Positions 26,466 through 34,248 of a stretch of 64,000 nt of DNA are shown here, piece by piece (position 1 is the stretch's first letter; each line of letters starts with the position of its first letter). The stretch covers positions 558,001 to 622,000 of the forward strand of contig DAIODP010000001.1 in NCBI GenBank assembly GCA_036746695.1, written 5' to 3'. Under the pieces are notes generated by a model. That model was not told the DNA's origin, did not search any database, and saw nothing but the letters and a program-made list of their open reading frames with translations. Made by a program: the position numbers and the translations under genes. This DNA is from UBA3006 sp036746695 (GTDB taxonomy: Bacteria; Actinomycetota; Acidimicrobiia; Acidimicrobiales; Ilumatobacteraceae).

Positions 26466-27389
26466 ATGACATTTGCAGGGCTCACTTCCGTGAGCGAGGT
26501 GCGCAATGCGCTTGGGGCACAAAGCTATTTGGCCGACGAGGGCTTAGCCACGGCAGTTTTTCTAGCGCTGTCATTGCAACGACCGCTGCTGCTTGAGGGC
26601 GAAGCCGGCGTGGGCAAAACCGAACTTGCCAAAGTGATTTCGGCAATGACCGGCGGCGAACTCATTCGTCTGCAGTGCTACGAAGGAATTGATGCCTCGC
26701 AGGCCGTATACGACTGGGACTATTCGCGCCAGTTGCTGCATCTGCGTGCCGCCGAGGCAAGCGGTGAAGCCAAAACTAAAAACGCCGACGCCTTGGAAGG
26801 CGAACTGTATAACGAGCGTTTCTTGATTAAGCGTGCGCTGCTTCGCGCAATCGACCATCGCGCTACTCCTGCCGTGTTGTTGATCGACGAAATCGACCGC
26901 GCCGACGACGAATTCGAGGCATACCTGCTTGAAGTGCTGTCCGATTTTCAGATCACCATCCCAGAATTGGGCACGTACCGGGCAACCACACCGCCAATCG
27001 TCATCCTCACCTCCAACCGCACGCGCGATGTGCACGATGCACTCAAGCGCCGCTGCCTCTATCACTGGGTTGACCACCCGTCGTTCGAGCGTGAGGTGTC
27101 CATTGTTCGCCTGCGCGTTCCGCAAGCAACCGAATCGTTGGCGCGGCAAGTTGCTGCGGCAGTCGAGTCGATGCGTTCACTGAACTTGTACAAGCCACCC
27201 GGAGTTGCCGAAACCATCGACTGGGCAACAGCGCTTGGCCAACTTGGCGTGAGCGAACTGGATGAAGCAACCGTGGCGGCAACGTTGGGTACCGTTCTCA
27301 AATATCGAGAGGATCACGAACGTGTACGCGAACAAGGCATCGCGCAGTTGGTGAAACAAGCATTCGACCGAGGGTTGCTCAACAGCTAG
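26466..27389 (+). CDS. coxD: MoxR-type AAA+ ATPase, CoxD-like
   Basis: 307 residues. Walker A 'LLEGEAGVGKTE', Walker B 'AVLLIDEIDRADDEFEA', sensor 1 'ILTSNRTRDVHDALKRRCLYHW' with its Arg finger region, plus the C-terminal lid. In Oligotropha, CoxD is an AAA+ ATPase needed to build the sulfurated/copper molybdenum site. It is followed by the VWA partner coxE, the usual MoxR-VWA pair. Here the target CoxL lacks the copper-binding Cys, so it may act in sulfur or cofactor insertion only. Confidence 0.93.
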   Translation: MTFAGLTSVSEVRNALGAQSYLADEGLATAVFLALSLQRPLLLEGEAGVGKTELAKVISAMTGGELIRLQCYEGIDASQAVYDWDYSRQLLHLRAAEASGEAKTKNADALEGELYNERFLIKRALLRAIDHRATPAVLLIDEIDRADDEFEAYLLEVLSDFQITIPELGTYRATTPPIVILTSNRTRDVHDALKRRCLYHWVDHPSFEREVSIVRLRVPQATESLARQVAAAVESMRSLNLYKPPGVAETIDWATALGQLGVSELDEATVAATLGTVLKYREDHERVREQGIAQLVKQAFDRGLLNS

Positions 27390-27414
27390 TCGCTCTTCGC
27401 GGCAGCACACCTTT

Positions 27415-28521
27415 ATGACTGCCGAAAACATTGCCATCTCGTTTGCCCGAGTGCTTCGCGGCGCGGGTGTTGCTGTACCTCTCGACTCGGTGCTTACCTT
27501 CGTGCAGGCACTCGAAGTTGTTTCGCTCGAGCATCGTGCAGATGTGTATTGGGCAGGTCGTGCAACACTGGTTCGAAAACCAGAAGATCATGGCGTGTTC
27601 GATCGGGCCTTTGCCGTGTTCTGGGAACAACGCCAGGCAGGCCACGTGCCAGACGAAGAACCCCCACAAAAAATCACGCTGCTCATTGATGACGAAGACG
27701 ATGGTGCAGACAAAGCGCCCGAGGCAGTCGACGACAACCCAACCCTGACACTTCGTTTTTCGGCAACGGAAACATTAAGAGAAAAAGACTTTGCGGAATA
27801 CAGCGATGACGAATTACACGAGTCGCAGCGCTTGATGCAACAGCTTCGACTTGCAGGCCCACCCCGCACTTCGCTTCGTCTGCGCAACTCGCGCAGGCGC
27901 GGTTCACGCCACGACTTGCGAAGGACCGTTCGCGCATCAATCACCCACGGCGGCGAACCCATCCAACTGTTGTGGCGCGAACCAGGCGAAAAGCAACGCC
28001 GTCTTGTGGTGCTGCTCGACATCTCGGGAAGCATGGAACCTTATGCGCGCGCACTGTTGCGTTTCATGCACGCTGCAGTTGTTGGCCGACAACGAGTTGA
28101 GGCTTTTGCATTTGGCACGCGCCTCACCCGCCTCACGAAAGAACTTGCAAACAGAAACCCAGACAAGGCGTTGCAGCGCGCCTCGGCGCAAGTGCCGGAC
28201 TGGAGTGGCGGCACGCGCCTTGGCGAAAGCATGAAGAAGTTCAACGACACGTGGGGCGTGAGGGGCATGGCGCGCGGAGCCATTGTGGTCATACTTTCCG
28301 ACGGCTGGGACAGAGGCGAACCAGCAGTGCTTGCAGAGCAAATGAAGCGCCTACAACGCGTTGCGCATCGTGTTGTGTGGGTAAACCCGCTGAAGGTGAC
28401 GCCGGGTTATGCACCCCTCGCCCGCGGAATGGCAGCCGCACTGCCATACATCGACGAGTTTGTCGAGGGCCACTCCATGGCCGCCCTGGAGCAACTTACA
28501 CGGGTCATTTCCCACGATTGA
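27415..28521 (+). CDS. coxE: VWA-domain protein, CoxE-like
   Basis: 368 residues from ATG 27415. The N-terminal half is CoxE-specific helical sequence with an acidic linker ('DDEDDGADKAPEAVDDNP') and an Arg-rich stretch. The C-terminal von Willebrand A domain has a complete MIDAS: 'VVLLDISGSME' (DxSxS), Thr in 'WSGGTRLGES' and Asp in 'VILSDGWDRGE'. It works with the MoxR ATPase CoxD as a metal-dependent chaperone in maturation of the Mo enzyme (established for the pair; inferred here). Confidence 0.93.
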   Translation: MTAENIAISFARVLRGAGVAVPLDSVLTFVQALEVVSLEHRADVYWAGRATLVRKPEDHGVFDRAFAVFWEQRQAGHVPDEEPPQKITLLIDDEDDGADKAPEAVDDNPTLTLRFSATETLREKDFAEYSDDELHESQRLMQQLRLAGPPRTSLRLRNSRRRGSRHDLRRTVRASITHGGEPIQLLWREPGEKQRRLVVLLDISGSMEPYARALLRFMHAAVVGRQRVEAFAFGTRLTRLTKELANRNPDKALQRASAQVPDWSGGTRLGESMKKFNDTWGVRGMARGAIVVILSDGWDRGEPAVLAEQMKRLQRVAHRVVWVNPLKVTPGYAPLARGMAAALPYIDEFVEGHSMAALEQLTRVISHD

Positions 28522-28530
28522 CTAGTACCT

Positions 28531-28848
28531 ATGCGCGACCTACTGAACGACATCGATCGCTGGAAGAGCGAAGGCAAACGCATTGCCCTTGCACGCGTGG
28601 TCGATATTGAAGGCTCGGGCCCGCGCGACCCTGGTGCGGCAATGGCCGTCAACCAAGACGGCGAAGTTGTTGGCTCCGTAAGCGGCGGTTGCGTCGAAGG
28701 CGCTGTTGTTGCCGAGGCACTTGGCATGTTGAACGGCGACAACCAACCGCGTCTCGTCACATTTGGTTACTCAGATGACGAAGCGTTTGCCGTTGGATTG
28801 ACATGTGGCGGCATTATTCATCTCTTCTTGCAACCACTCACCTGGTAA
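28531..28848 (+). CDS. XdhC/CoxI family protein, N-terminal-domain form
   Basis: 105 residues from ATG 28531. This is the XdhC N-terminal domain alone: 'ALARVVDIEGSGPRDPGAAMAV', 'GSVSGGCVEGAVVAEAL', 'FGYSDDEAFAVGLTCGGIIHLFL'. XdhC proteins bind molybdenum cofactor and present it for sulfuration and insertion into xanthine-oxidase-family enzymes. The conserved Cys of GGCVEG and TCGG are present. It ends at TAA 28846-28848, and the C-terminal domain follows in another frame as a separate gene. Confidence 0.92.
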   Translation: MRDLLNDIDRWKSEGKRIALARVVDIEGSGPRDPGAAMAVNQDGEVVGSVSGGCVEGAVVAEALGMLNGDNQPRLVTFGYSDDEAFAVGLTCGGIIHLFLQPLTW

Positions 28849-28853
28849 TCGAC

Positions 28854-29657
28854 GTGTCTCTCTACCCTCTTTTTGCACAACGCACGCGCGAGAACAAGCC
28901 GGTTGCCCTTGTCACGGTTATCGATGGGCCAAACATTGGCGCAATGATGTTGATCGCACCAGGCATGGATGCGCAAGGAACCCTTGGCGATTCCGAACTA
29001 GATCGCGTTGTTGCTCGCGACACGATTGGCGAAATTGAAGCAGGACGCACCAGCGTTCGTCATTACGGGCCCAACGGCCAAATCACTCCCGAGGATTTAT
29101 TGGACACGCCAACGGTGCGTGTGTTTATCGATGCATTTTCCCCGCCGCCAGTGATGTGGATTTTTGGCGCGGTCGATTTCACTGCCGCGCTTGCCCGCGT
29201 TGCCAAAGTTCTGGGCTACTACGTGGTGGTATGCGATGCGCGCGAGGTGTTTGCAACACGGCGGCGCTTTCCAATGGCCGACGAAGTGTTGGTGTCGTGG
29301 CCGGCACCACTGCTTGCAAGTAGAGGCAGCGACCTCGGGCCTCGCGACGCGGTATGCATCCTTACCCACGACCCAAAGTTTGACGTGCCGGCCATTCAGG
29401 GCTCACTCGCCACAAACGTTGGCTACATCGGCGTCATGGGCAGTCGCAAGACACACGCCAAACGCCTCGAGCGACTTGCCGAAGTTGGTGTGCACGAAGC
29501 AAAAGATTTAGATCGATTGCTTTCGCCAATCGGCCTCGACATTGGCGCACGCACTCCAGAAGAAACTGCAATCTCGATTTGTTCAGAAATCATTGCCCGC
29601 CGCACGGGCCGCAACGCCCCGTCGCTGCGTGACAGCAACGGGCCCATCCACCGCTAA
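28854..29657 (+). CDS. XdhC family protein, Rossmann C-terminal form (CoxF-like)
   Basis: 267 residues from GTG 28854 (ATG 28803 is an alternative that overlaps the previous gene by 46 bases). Starts with 'YPLFAQRTRENKPVALVTVID', then the XdhC Rossmann domain: 'VMWIFGAVDFTAALARVAKVLGY', 'VVVCDAREVFATRRRFPMADEV', 'ILTHDPKFDVPAIQG' and 'YIGVMGSRKTHAKRLERL', ending 'PEETAISICSEIIARR'. With the preceding gene it makes a complete two-piece XdhC. Function: Moco handling for the island enzymes. Confidence 0.9.
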   Translation: MSLYPLFAQRTRENKPVALVTVIDGPNIGAMMLIAPGMDAQGTLGDSELDRVVARDTIGEIEAGRTSVRHYGPNGQITPEDLLDTPTVRVFIDAFSPPPVMWIFGAVDFTAALARVAKVLGYYVVVCDAREVFATRRRFPMADEVLVSWPAPLLASRGSDLGPRDAVCILTHDPKFDVPAIQGSLATNVGYIGVMGSRKTHAKRLERLAEVGVHEAKDLDRLLSPIGLDIGARTPEETAISICSEIIARRTGRNAPSLRDSNGPIHR

Positions 29658-30326
29658 CTATGCAATGGGGTCTGCAAAACGCACCCACGACGCAATGCGA
29701 TCTTCCATTACGTGCAACTCCACGCTGCGACCGCTGTATGGAGTGTGCAAAATTGCGGTGTCAATACCGAGATAAATCGAGATGTGACCAGGCCTCCAAA
29801 TAATGTCGCCCGGCTGTGCGTCACGAGCCTTAATTTGTTTCGCGCTCGAAAATTGAGAAGTAGAGCCTCGCGGCATTGCTACACCTGCGCTCGACCACGC
29901 AAACGCCACGAGCCCCGAACAATCCAACGCCACGTCGGCCTGCGCGCCATTCAGTTTGTACGGAACACCCAGCTGCGTGAGGCCGGCCATCAACGCGCGC
30001 TGACGCGGAACATCGGCACCGCGCCATGCCCGCTGCAGGGATCGCACGTCTAACCCAAGGAAGTTAGCCACCTGCACGGCCAGGCCATCGGCGAGCGAAA
30101 GGTAGAGGTCGTAGGCGTCCAAGTCGCGTTTGTCGGCAAATTTGTCGATCGCTACGAGCGCCTTGCTCGCTCCGGCAACAATCAGCGCCTCTTGTTCGTC
30201 TCCCATGCGTGCGGCGTCTGCAGGGCCTGCCAGCGCGCCTACCGTGGCAACGGCGAGCACCAGGGCAACGACGAGCCGGCGGAAGCGAGCCAATCGGGGA
30301 TGTGGATATGCGCAAGTAAGGGTCAT
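29658..30326 (-). CDS. Secreted NlpC/P60 peptidoglycan endopeptidase
   Basis: 222 residues from ATG 30326. Signal peptide with cleavage near 'AGPADAARM'. A helical linker precedes the NlpC/P60 domain: catalytic Cys in 'VALDCSGLVAFAWSSAG', His in 'WRPGHISIYLG', and third polar residue in 'AILHTPYSG'. Likely cleaves peptidoglycan stem peptides during growth. The upstream sequence in the same frame (to about 30560) is not coding. It is convergent with xdhC (stops abut) and divergent from the MobA-like gene across a palindrome. Confidence 0.9.
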   Translation of the reverse strand: MTLTCAYPHPRLARFRRLVVALVLAVATVGALAGPADAARMGDEQEALIVAGASKALVAIDKFADKRDLDAYDLYLSLADGLAVQVANFLGLDVRSLQRAWRGADVPRQRALMAGLTQLGVPYKLNGAQADVALDCSGLVAFAWSSAGVAMPRGSTSQFSSAKQIKARDAQPGDIIWRPGHISIYLGIDTAILHTPYSGRSVELHVMEDRIASWVRFADPIA

Positions 30327-30407
30327 GGTGAGGGGTTTGCCACGGGAACCTGTCTGGGCCGGGGGGCGGGCCAGATCGCGGTGCGAAAAATCGCTATGTG
30401 ACGACTG

Positions 30408-30426
30408 GGTTACAGTATATGTAACC
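30408..30426. promoter_or_regulatory. Perfect 7-bp inverted repeat in a divergent promoter region
   Basis: GGTTACA-GTATA-TGTAACC lies between the NlpC/P60 gene and the MobA/MocA-like gene. Read on the minus strand it contains TATACT, a near-consensus -10 for the NlpC/P60 gene, so a bound regulator would block or position that promoter. The regulator is not identified. Confidence 0.55.
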
Positions 30427-30474
30427 AAATCGTAATATTTGGGGATCCTGCCAAACCCTGTAAACATAAGGCTT

Positions 30475-31116
30475 ATGGCCGCATCATCGACCGAACGCGG
30501 CACCCTCGCAGTGCTCCTTGCGGCAGGAGCGGGCACCCGATTTATCGGGCCAACGCACAAGCTGCACGCAATGGTTCGGGGCCGGCAAGTGAGTGCGTGG
30601 GCGCTTCAAGCACTGCTCGAAGCCTCGGTTGGCCCGGTGCTGATTGTTGAAGGGGCAACGCCAATCCAGTTGCCTCCCGTCTTAAGTAAGGCCGCTCTCG
30701 ATTCTCTAGAAACATGGGGCGCACCAACGCATGTGCACAACCCCCACTGGCTGTCGGGGTTGGCAAGTTCGGTGCAGTGCGCCGTGGCTCACGCCCAATC
30801 GCTGCAGATGGAAAACATTGTTTTTGGTTTGGCCGATCAACCGTGCGTCACTGCGCAATCTTGGCGAGATGTTGCGCACGCCTCTGCACCGCTGGCAGTT
30901 GCTACGTATGCAGGCAAGCGCGGCAACCCTGTAAAAGTGCACGCCGAATTGTGGGCTCAGTTGCCAAGCACCGGCGATGAAGGCGCGCGAAACCTGTTAC
31001 GCGTTCACCACCAACTGGTGCAAGAAGTAGCCTGTTCTGGTTCGGCACTGGATGTTGACACAGTCGACGACCTCGCCCGCGCTGAAGCATTACTCACCGA
31101 ATATCAAGCAACGTAA
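30475..31116 (+). CDS. MobA/MocA-like nucleotidyltransferase (probable Moco cytidylyltransferase)
   Basis: 213 residues from ATG 30475, preceded by AAGG. N-terminal nucleotide-binding signature 'VLLAAGAGTRFIGPTHKLHA', metal-binding 'VFGLADQPCVT', and 'YAGKRGNPVKVH'. This is the NTP_transf_3 family; members next to xanthine-dehydrogenase/CODH genes convert Mo-molybdopterin to the cytosine dinucleotide form (MocA). Choice of CTP over GTP cannot be read from the sequence but fits the CoxL context. coxG follows 16 bases later. Confidence 0.85.
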   Translation: MAASSTERGTLAVLLAAGAGTRFIGPTHKLHAMVRGRQVSAWALQALLEASVGPVLIVEGATPIQLPPVLSKAALDSLETWGAPTHVHNPHWLSGLASSVQCAVAHAQSLQMENIVFGLADQPCVTAQSWRDVAHASAPLAVATYAGKRGNPVKVHAELWAQLPSTGDEGARNLLRVHHQLVQEVACSGSALDVDTVDDLARAEALLTEYQAT

Positions 31117-31132
31117 ACCAATCGGAGCCGCA

Positions 31133-31792
31133 ATGGACCTCAATCATCAATTCACCGTGAACGTTCCAATCGCCGAGGCGTGGGTCATTCTCACCAACCT
31201 AGAGCGCATTGCGCCATGCCTACCAGGCGCACAACTGACCGAAGTTGAAGGCGATACCTATCGCGGCCAAGTAAAGATCAAAGTTGGGCCAATCCTTGCT
31301 CAATTCAAAGGTCAGGCAAGTTTTGTTTCGCGCGATGATGTTGCGCACAAAGCAACGCTGAAAGGCGAAGGCCGCGACACAACCGGTAAGGGCAACGCCT
31401 CCGCTCTCATCACCGCCGAACTCACTTCGGTTTCACCAACATCAACCACTTGCACCGTGCACACCGACCTCACCATCTCCGGCAAGGTTGCACAGTTTGG
31501 CCGCGGCGCACTCGCCGACGTGAGCGACAAACTACTTGCACAATTTTCCGAAAATCTCAACCAACTCATCACGAGTGCGCCTTCAACAAGCACACCAACA
31601 ACCGTTGCTGCTGCACCAGTTGAAACCGCAGCGCCCACACCCAGCGAGCAACCTGCAATTCGAATTATTAACAGCCCAGAAGTTGCGCCACTGGACTTGC
31701 TCGGAACTGCAGGCGCACCAATTCTGAAACGCGCAATTCCTGCGCTCATTGCTGTTGTCGCTGTGGTTGCCGCGCTTGTCTATATTTTCTAA
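31133..31792 (+). CDS. coxG: CoxG-like SRPBCC protein with C-terminal membrane anchor
   Basis: 219 residues from ATG 31133, with CGGAG upstream. The N-terminal 145 residues are the CoxG SRPBCC fold ('NVPIAEAWVILTNLERIAPCLPGAQL', 'YRGQVKIKVGPILAQFKG', 'VAQFGRGALADVSDKLLAQF'). A Thr/Ala/Pro linker leads to one C-terminal transmembrane helix ('ALIAVVAVVAALVYIF'). CoxG proteins attach CO dehydrogenase to the membrane and are implicated in quinone delivery; here the tail helix provides the anchor. It completes the island; its 3' end overlaps the DUF501-Ppx start. Confidence 0.9.
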   Translation: MDLNHQFTVNVPIAEAWVILTNLERIAPCLPGAQLTEVEGDTYRGQVKIKVGPILAQFKGQASFVSRDDVAHKATLKGEGRDTTGKGNASALITAELTSVSPTSTTCTVHTDLTISGKVAQFGRGALADVSDKLLAQFSENLNQLITSAPSTSTPTTVAAAPVETAAPTPSEQPAIRIINSPEVAPLDLLGTAGAPILKRAIPALIAVVAVVAALVYIF

Positions 31793-33191
31793 CGCGCCAA
31801 CACCCGCCGACATTGCTCGCATCACCGAGTTGCTCGGCCGTGTTCCTCAAGGCAATTTCCAAGTTGTTGTGCGCACCCGCACTGGCGACCCGGTGGTGTT
31901 GTACAACCACCCGCTGCTTGCAGACGGCACACCAATGCCAACGCGCTACTGGCTTGTTGGCGAAACCGAGACGGTGCAGGCTGGCCGCCTAGAAGCAGAA
32001 GGCGGCGTGAACACCGCAGAAGCCGAAGTAGACCCGGCCGCGCTTGCCGCTGCCCACGTTAAATACGCCGAGGAACGCGACGCCAGTATTCCCGCCGATC
32101 ACACAGGCCCTCGGCCATCTGGCGGTGTGGGCGGCACTCGTATTGGCGTGAAGTGCCTCCATGCCCACTTGGGTTGGTGGCTTGCAGGCGGCGAGGACCC
32201 AGTTGGCGATTGGGTGGCTGCCAAGTTGGGCACGTCACGCAGCGACTACATCGTCAGCAAGCCGCGCAAGGTTGTTACTTCTCCCCTTGCAGCAATCGAT
32301 ATCGGAACCAACTCCACCAACTTGTTGATCGCCAACCCCGACGGATCCGAATTAGTTCGCGAAGTGAACGTAACCGGGTTGGGGCGCGGCGTGGTGCACA
32401 GCAACGAGTTGCAGCCCGACGCAATCGAGCGCACAATAAATCGGCTGCAGCAATACAAAGCGCTCATCGCGCAACACGGGTGCGGCTTCGTGCGAGTAAC
32501 AGCCACCGAGGCATGCCGACGCGCTACCAACTCTGCAGTATTTCTCGACGCAGCCGAACAAGTGTTGGGCACTCGCCCCGAAATCATTGCGGGCGAAACC
32601 GAAGCGCGTCTGGCTTTTGCCGGCGCCATTTCGCATTTCCCCGCCCACGATGGCACCACGCTGGTGATCGACATCGGCGGCGGCAGTACCGAAGTGATGA
32701 TTGGCGACACGCAGTTTCGACACGCCATGAGTTTTCCTGTTGGCACGGTTGTTCTTACCGAAAGCGAATTGCATCACGACCCACCGAAACCCGAAGAACT
32801 GACGAACGCCATTGGCCTCGTCACCGACTTCATGGACGACTTGCTGCGCGAACACCCCGACGTCGCCCATGCAACGCGCGTTATCGGCGTGGCTGGCAGC
32901 ATCGTCACTATTGCCGCTGTCGAAATTGGGCTGCCCCAGTTTGATGCAATCAAGTTGCACGGCCACAGCATGTCCAGAGGCGATGTAGAAGAAGTGTTCC
33001 GCACGCTGGCCACCGAAAAACTTGCAGACCGCAAGCACAACCCCGGCCTTCCTGCCGACCGAGCCGATGTGATTGTGGGTGGCTGCTGCGTGCTTGTCGG
33101 CATTATGCGCCGCCTGCACCTTGCCGAAATCACTGTCTCGGTGAATAACTTGCTCGACGGTGTCATTGCGCAAGAATTGAGCGCGCCATGA
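31776..33191 (+). CDS. ppx: DUF501 - Ppx/GppA exopolyphosphatase fusion
   Basis: About 471 residues; probable start TTG 31776 (TTG 31749 also possible), overlapping coxG. Residues 1-165 are DUF501 ('ITELLGRVPQGNFQVVVRTRTG', 'DGTPMPTRYWLVG', 'GGTRIGVKCLHAHLGWWLAGGEDPVGDWV' in family order). After a short linker ('KPRKVVTSP') a Ppx/GppA phosphatase starts: 'LAAIDIGTNSTNLLIANP', 'VTATEACRRATN', 'VIDIGGGSTEVMIG', 'GVAGSIVTIAAVE'. It degrades polyphosphate or pppGpp. In most actinobacteria DUF501 and ppx are separate neighbouring genes; here the frame is continuous. The actin-like ATPase motifs are intact. Confidence 0.9.
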   Translation: MSIFSNAPTPADIARITELLGRVPQGNFQVVVRTRTGDPVVLYNHPLLADGTPMPTRYWLVGETETVQAGRLEAEGGVNTAEAEVDPAALAAAHVKYAEERDASIPADHTGPRPSGGVGGTRIGVKCLHAHLGWWLAGGEDPVGDWVAAKLGTSRSDYIVSKPRKVVTSPLAAIDIGTNSTNLLIANPDGSELVREVNVTGLGRGVVHSNELQPDAIERTINRLQQYKALIAQHGCGFVRVTATEACRRATNSAVFLDAAEQVLGTRPEIIAGETEARLAFAGAISHFPAHDGTTLVIDIGGGSTEVMIGDTQFRHAMSFPVGTVVLTESELHHDPPKPEELTNAIGLVTDFMDDLLREHPDVAHATRVIGVAGSIVTIAAVEIGLPQFDAIKLHGHSMSRGDVEEVFRTLATEKLADRKHNPGLPADRADVIVGGCCVLVGIMRRLHLAEITVSVNNLLDGVIAQELSAP

Positions 33192-33835
33192 CCCTCCCCA
33201 AGCCAAGCATTGTGCACCCAGCCGGCGCTGTTACCCAGTCGCCCCTGCGCCTGTACGCAAAACGCGTCATGCTGCGCCCGCTCATCGCGCAAGATTTTGA
33301 AGCCTTCAGCGAGGTTCGCATACGCAACGCAAGTTGGCTCACCAAATGGGAACCCCTCGTGCCCCGCAACACCACCGACCCGGCGCACAGCCGCGAAGCA
33401 TTTGCTAATCGTTGCACCGTGCGCGACCGCGACCGTCAACTGGGCAGCAGCTACACCTTCGGCATGTTTGTCAACGGCTCGCTGGCAGGCGAAGTAAACC
33501 TCAACAATGTTGTGCGCGGTGCACTGCAGTGCGCAACTATCGGCTACTGGATCGACGAGGCCCGCGCGGGCAACAGCTACACAGCCGAAGCAGTCGTCCT
33601 TATCTCCAAGTTTGCTTTCGAGCAACTGAAATTGCATCGCGTCGAAATCTGCATCATTCCCCGCAATGCAAACAGCCGGCGAGTGATGGAAAAGATTGGC
33701 CTGCGCGAAGAAGGGCTTGCGGAACGTTTTCTAGAGATCAATGGCGTGTGGGAAGACCACGTTCGCTACGGATTCACTTATGAAGAATGGCTTGAGCGCA
33801 AAGACGAACTTGGCGCCAACTGGCTAGAGCGTTAA
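33188..33835 (+). CDS. GNAT acetyltransferase, RimJ/RimL type
   Basis: 215 residues from ATG 33188 (ATGA overlap with ppx). GNAT features: 'MLRPLIAQDFEAFSEVR', 'GEVNLNNVVRGALQCATIGYWIDEARAGNSYTAEAV' in family order (acetyl-CoA loop region AGNSYT), 'HRVEICIIPRNANSRRVMEKIGLREEG', and the C-terminal 'INGVWEDHVRYG'. RimJ-like enzymes acetylate protein N-termini. In mycobacteria rimJ lies by moeA and galU, which occur 8-11 kb downstream here. Confidence 0.9.
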   Translation: MTLPKPSIVHPAGAVTQSPLRLYAKRVMLRPLIAQDFEAFSEVRIRNASWLTKWEPLVPRNTTDPAHSREAFANRCTVRDRDRQLGSSYTFGMFVNGSLAGEVNLNNVVRGALQCATIGYWIDEARAGNSYTAEAVVLISKFAFEQLKLHRVEICIIPRNANSRRVMEKIGLREEGLAERFLEINGVWEDHVRYGFTYEEWLERKDELGANWLER

Positions 33836-34149
33836 GCAATATCTCGCAGGTGTTCAATTTCTTTCACACGCTGCTTGCGTATCACACTGCGCCGCTTCCA
33901 TTCCTTTGTCTTCCAATGCTTGAATGTTGGCCGGCGCGATAACTCGCGACCAACTTGCGCATCGTGGTGATGGATGGGCTTCCACTCGGGGCCCGGATCG
34001 ATCACATCGTCTGGCTCCACTCCGTGGCTCACCAAATCGGCCACAAGGTGCAACTCCGAATTAATTCGATGTCGTTCGTTGTGGGCGTGTGCCCGAATCT
34101 CCACCTTTGGTGGCAACACCGTCTCGCGATGTTTGTGACGCTTGCTCAT
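33832..34149 (-). CDS. Small basic His-rich protein of unknown function
   Basis: 105 residues from ATG 34149, with GGGGGA seven bases upstream. Rich in Lys, Arg and His ('MSKRHKHRETVLPPKVEIRAH', 'PIHHHDAQVG', 'KTKEWKRRSVIRKQRVKEIEHL'). The C-terminal part is probably helical. No membrane segment or known domain is visible. Possibly nucleic-acid-binding. Convergent with the GNAT gene (4-base overlap of stops). Confidence 0.7.
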   Translation of the reverse strand: MSKRHKHRETVLPPKVEIRAHAHNERHRINSELHLVADLVSHGVEPDDVIDPGPEWKPIHHHDAQVGRELSRRPTFKHWKTKEWKRRSVIRKQRVKEIEHLRDIA

Positions 34150-34248
34150 TGCTTCCCCCGCCTTTCGTGTTGGTAACACTGACGAATTCCACTGGCTTGC
34201 TCCCTTAAGAGCAACCTACACCTTCGGGGAAGGCTCGTTGAGCAGGCT

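Noticed and set aside
30327..30474. ydaO (c-di-AMP) riboswitch upstream of the NlpC/P60 gene
   Set aside because: Such switches often precede wall hydrolases in actinobacteria, but I could not find the conserved core; only a palindrome and GC-rich runs are present.
34197..34233. Two small hairpins (TTGCTC/GAGCAA and CCTTC/GAAGG) after the crotonase gene
   Set aside because: Short stems without a U-run; could be chance, so not listed as a terminator.
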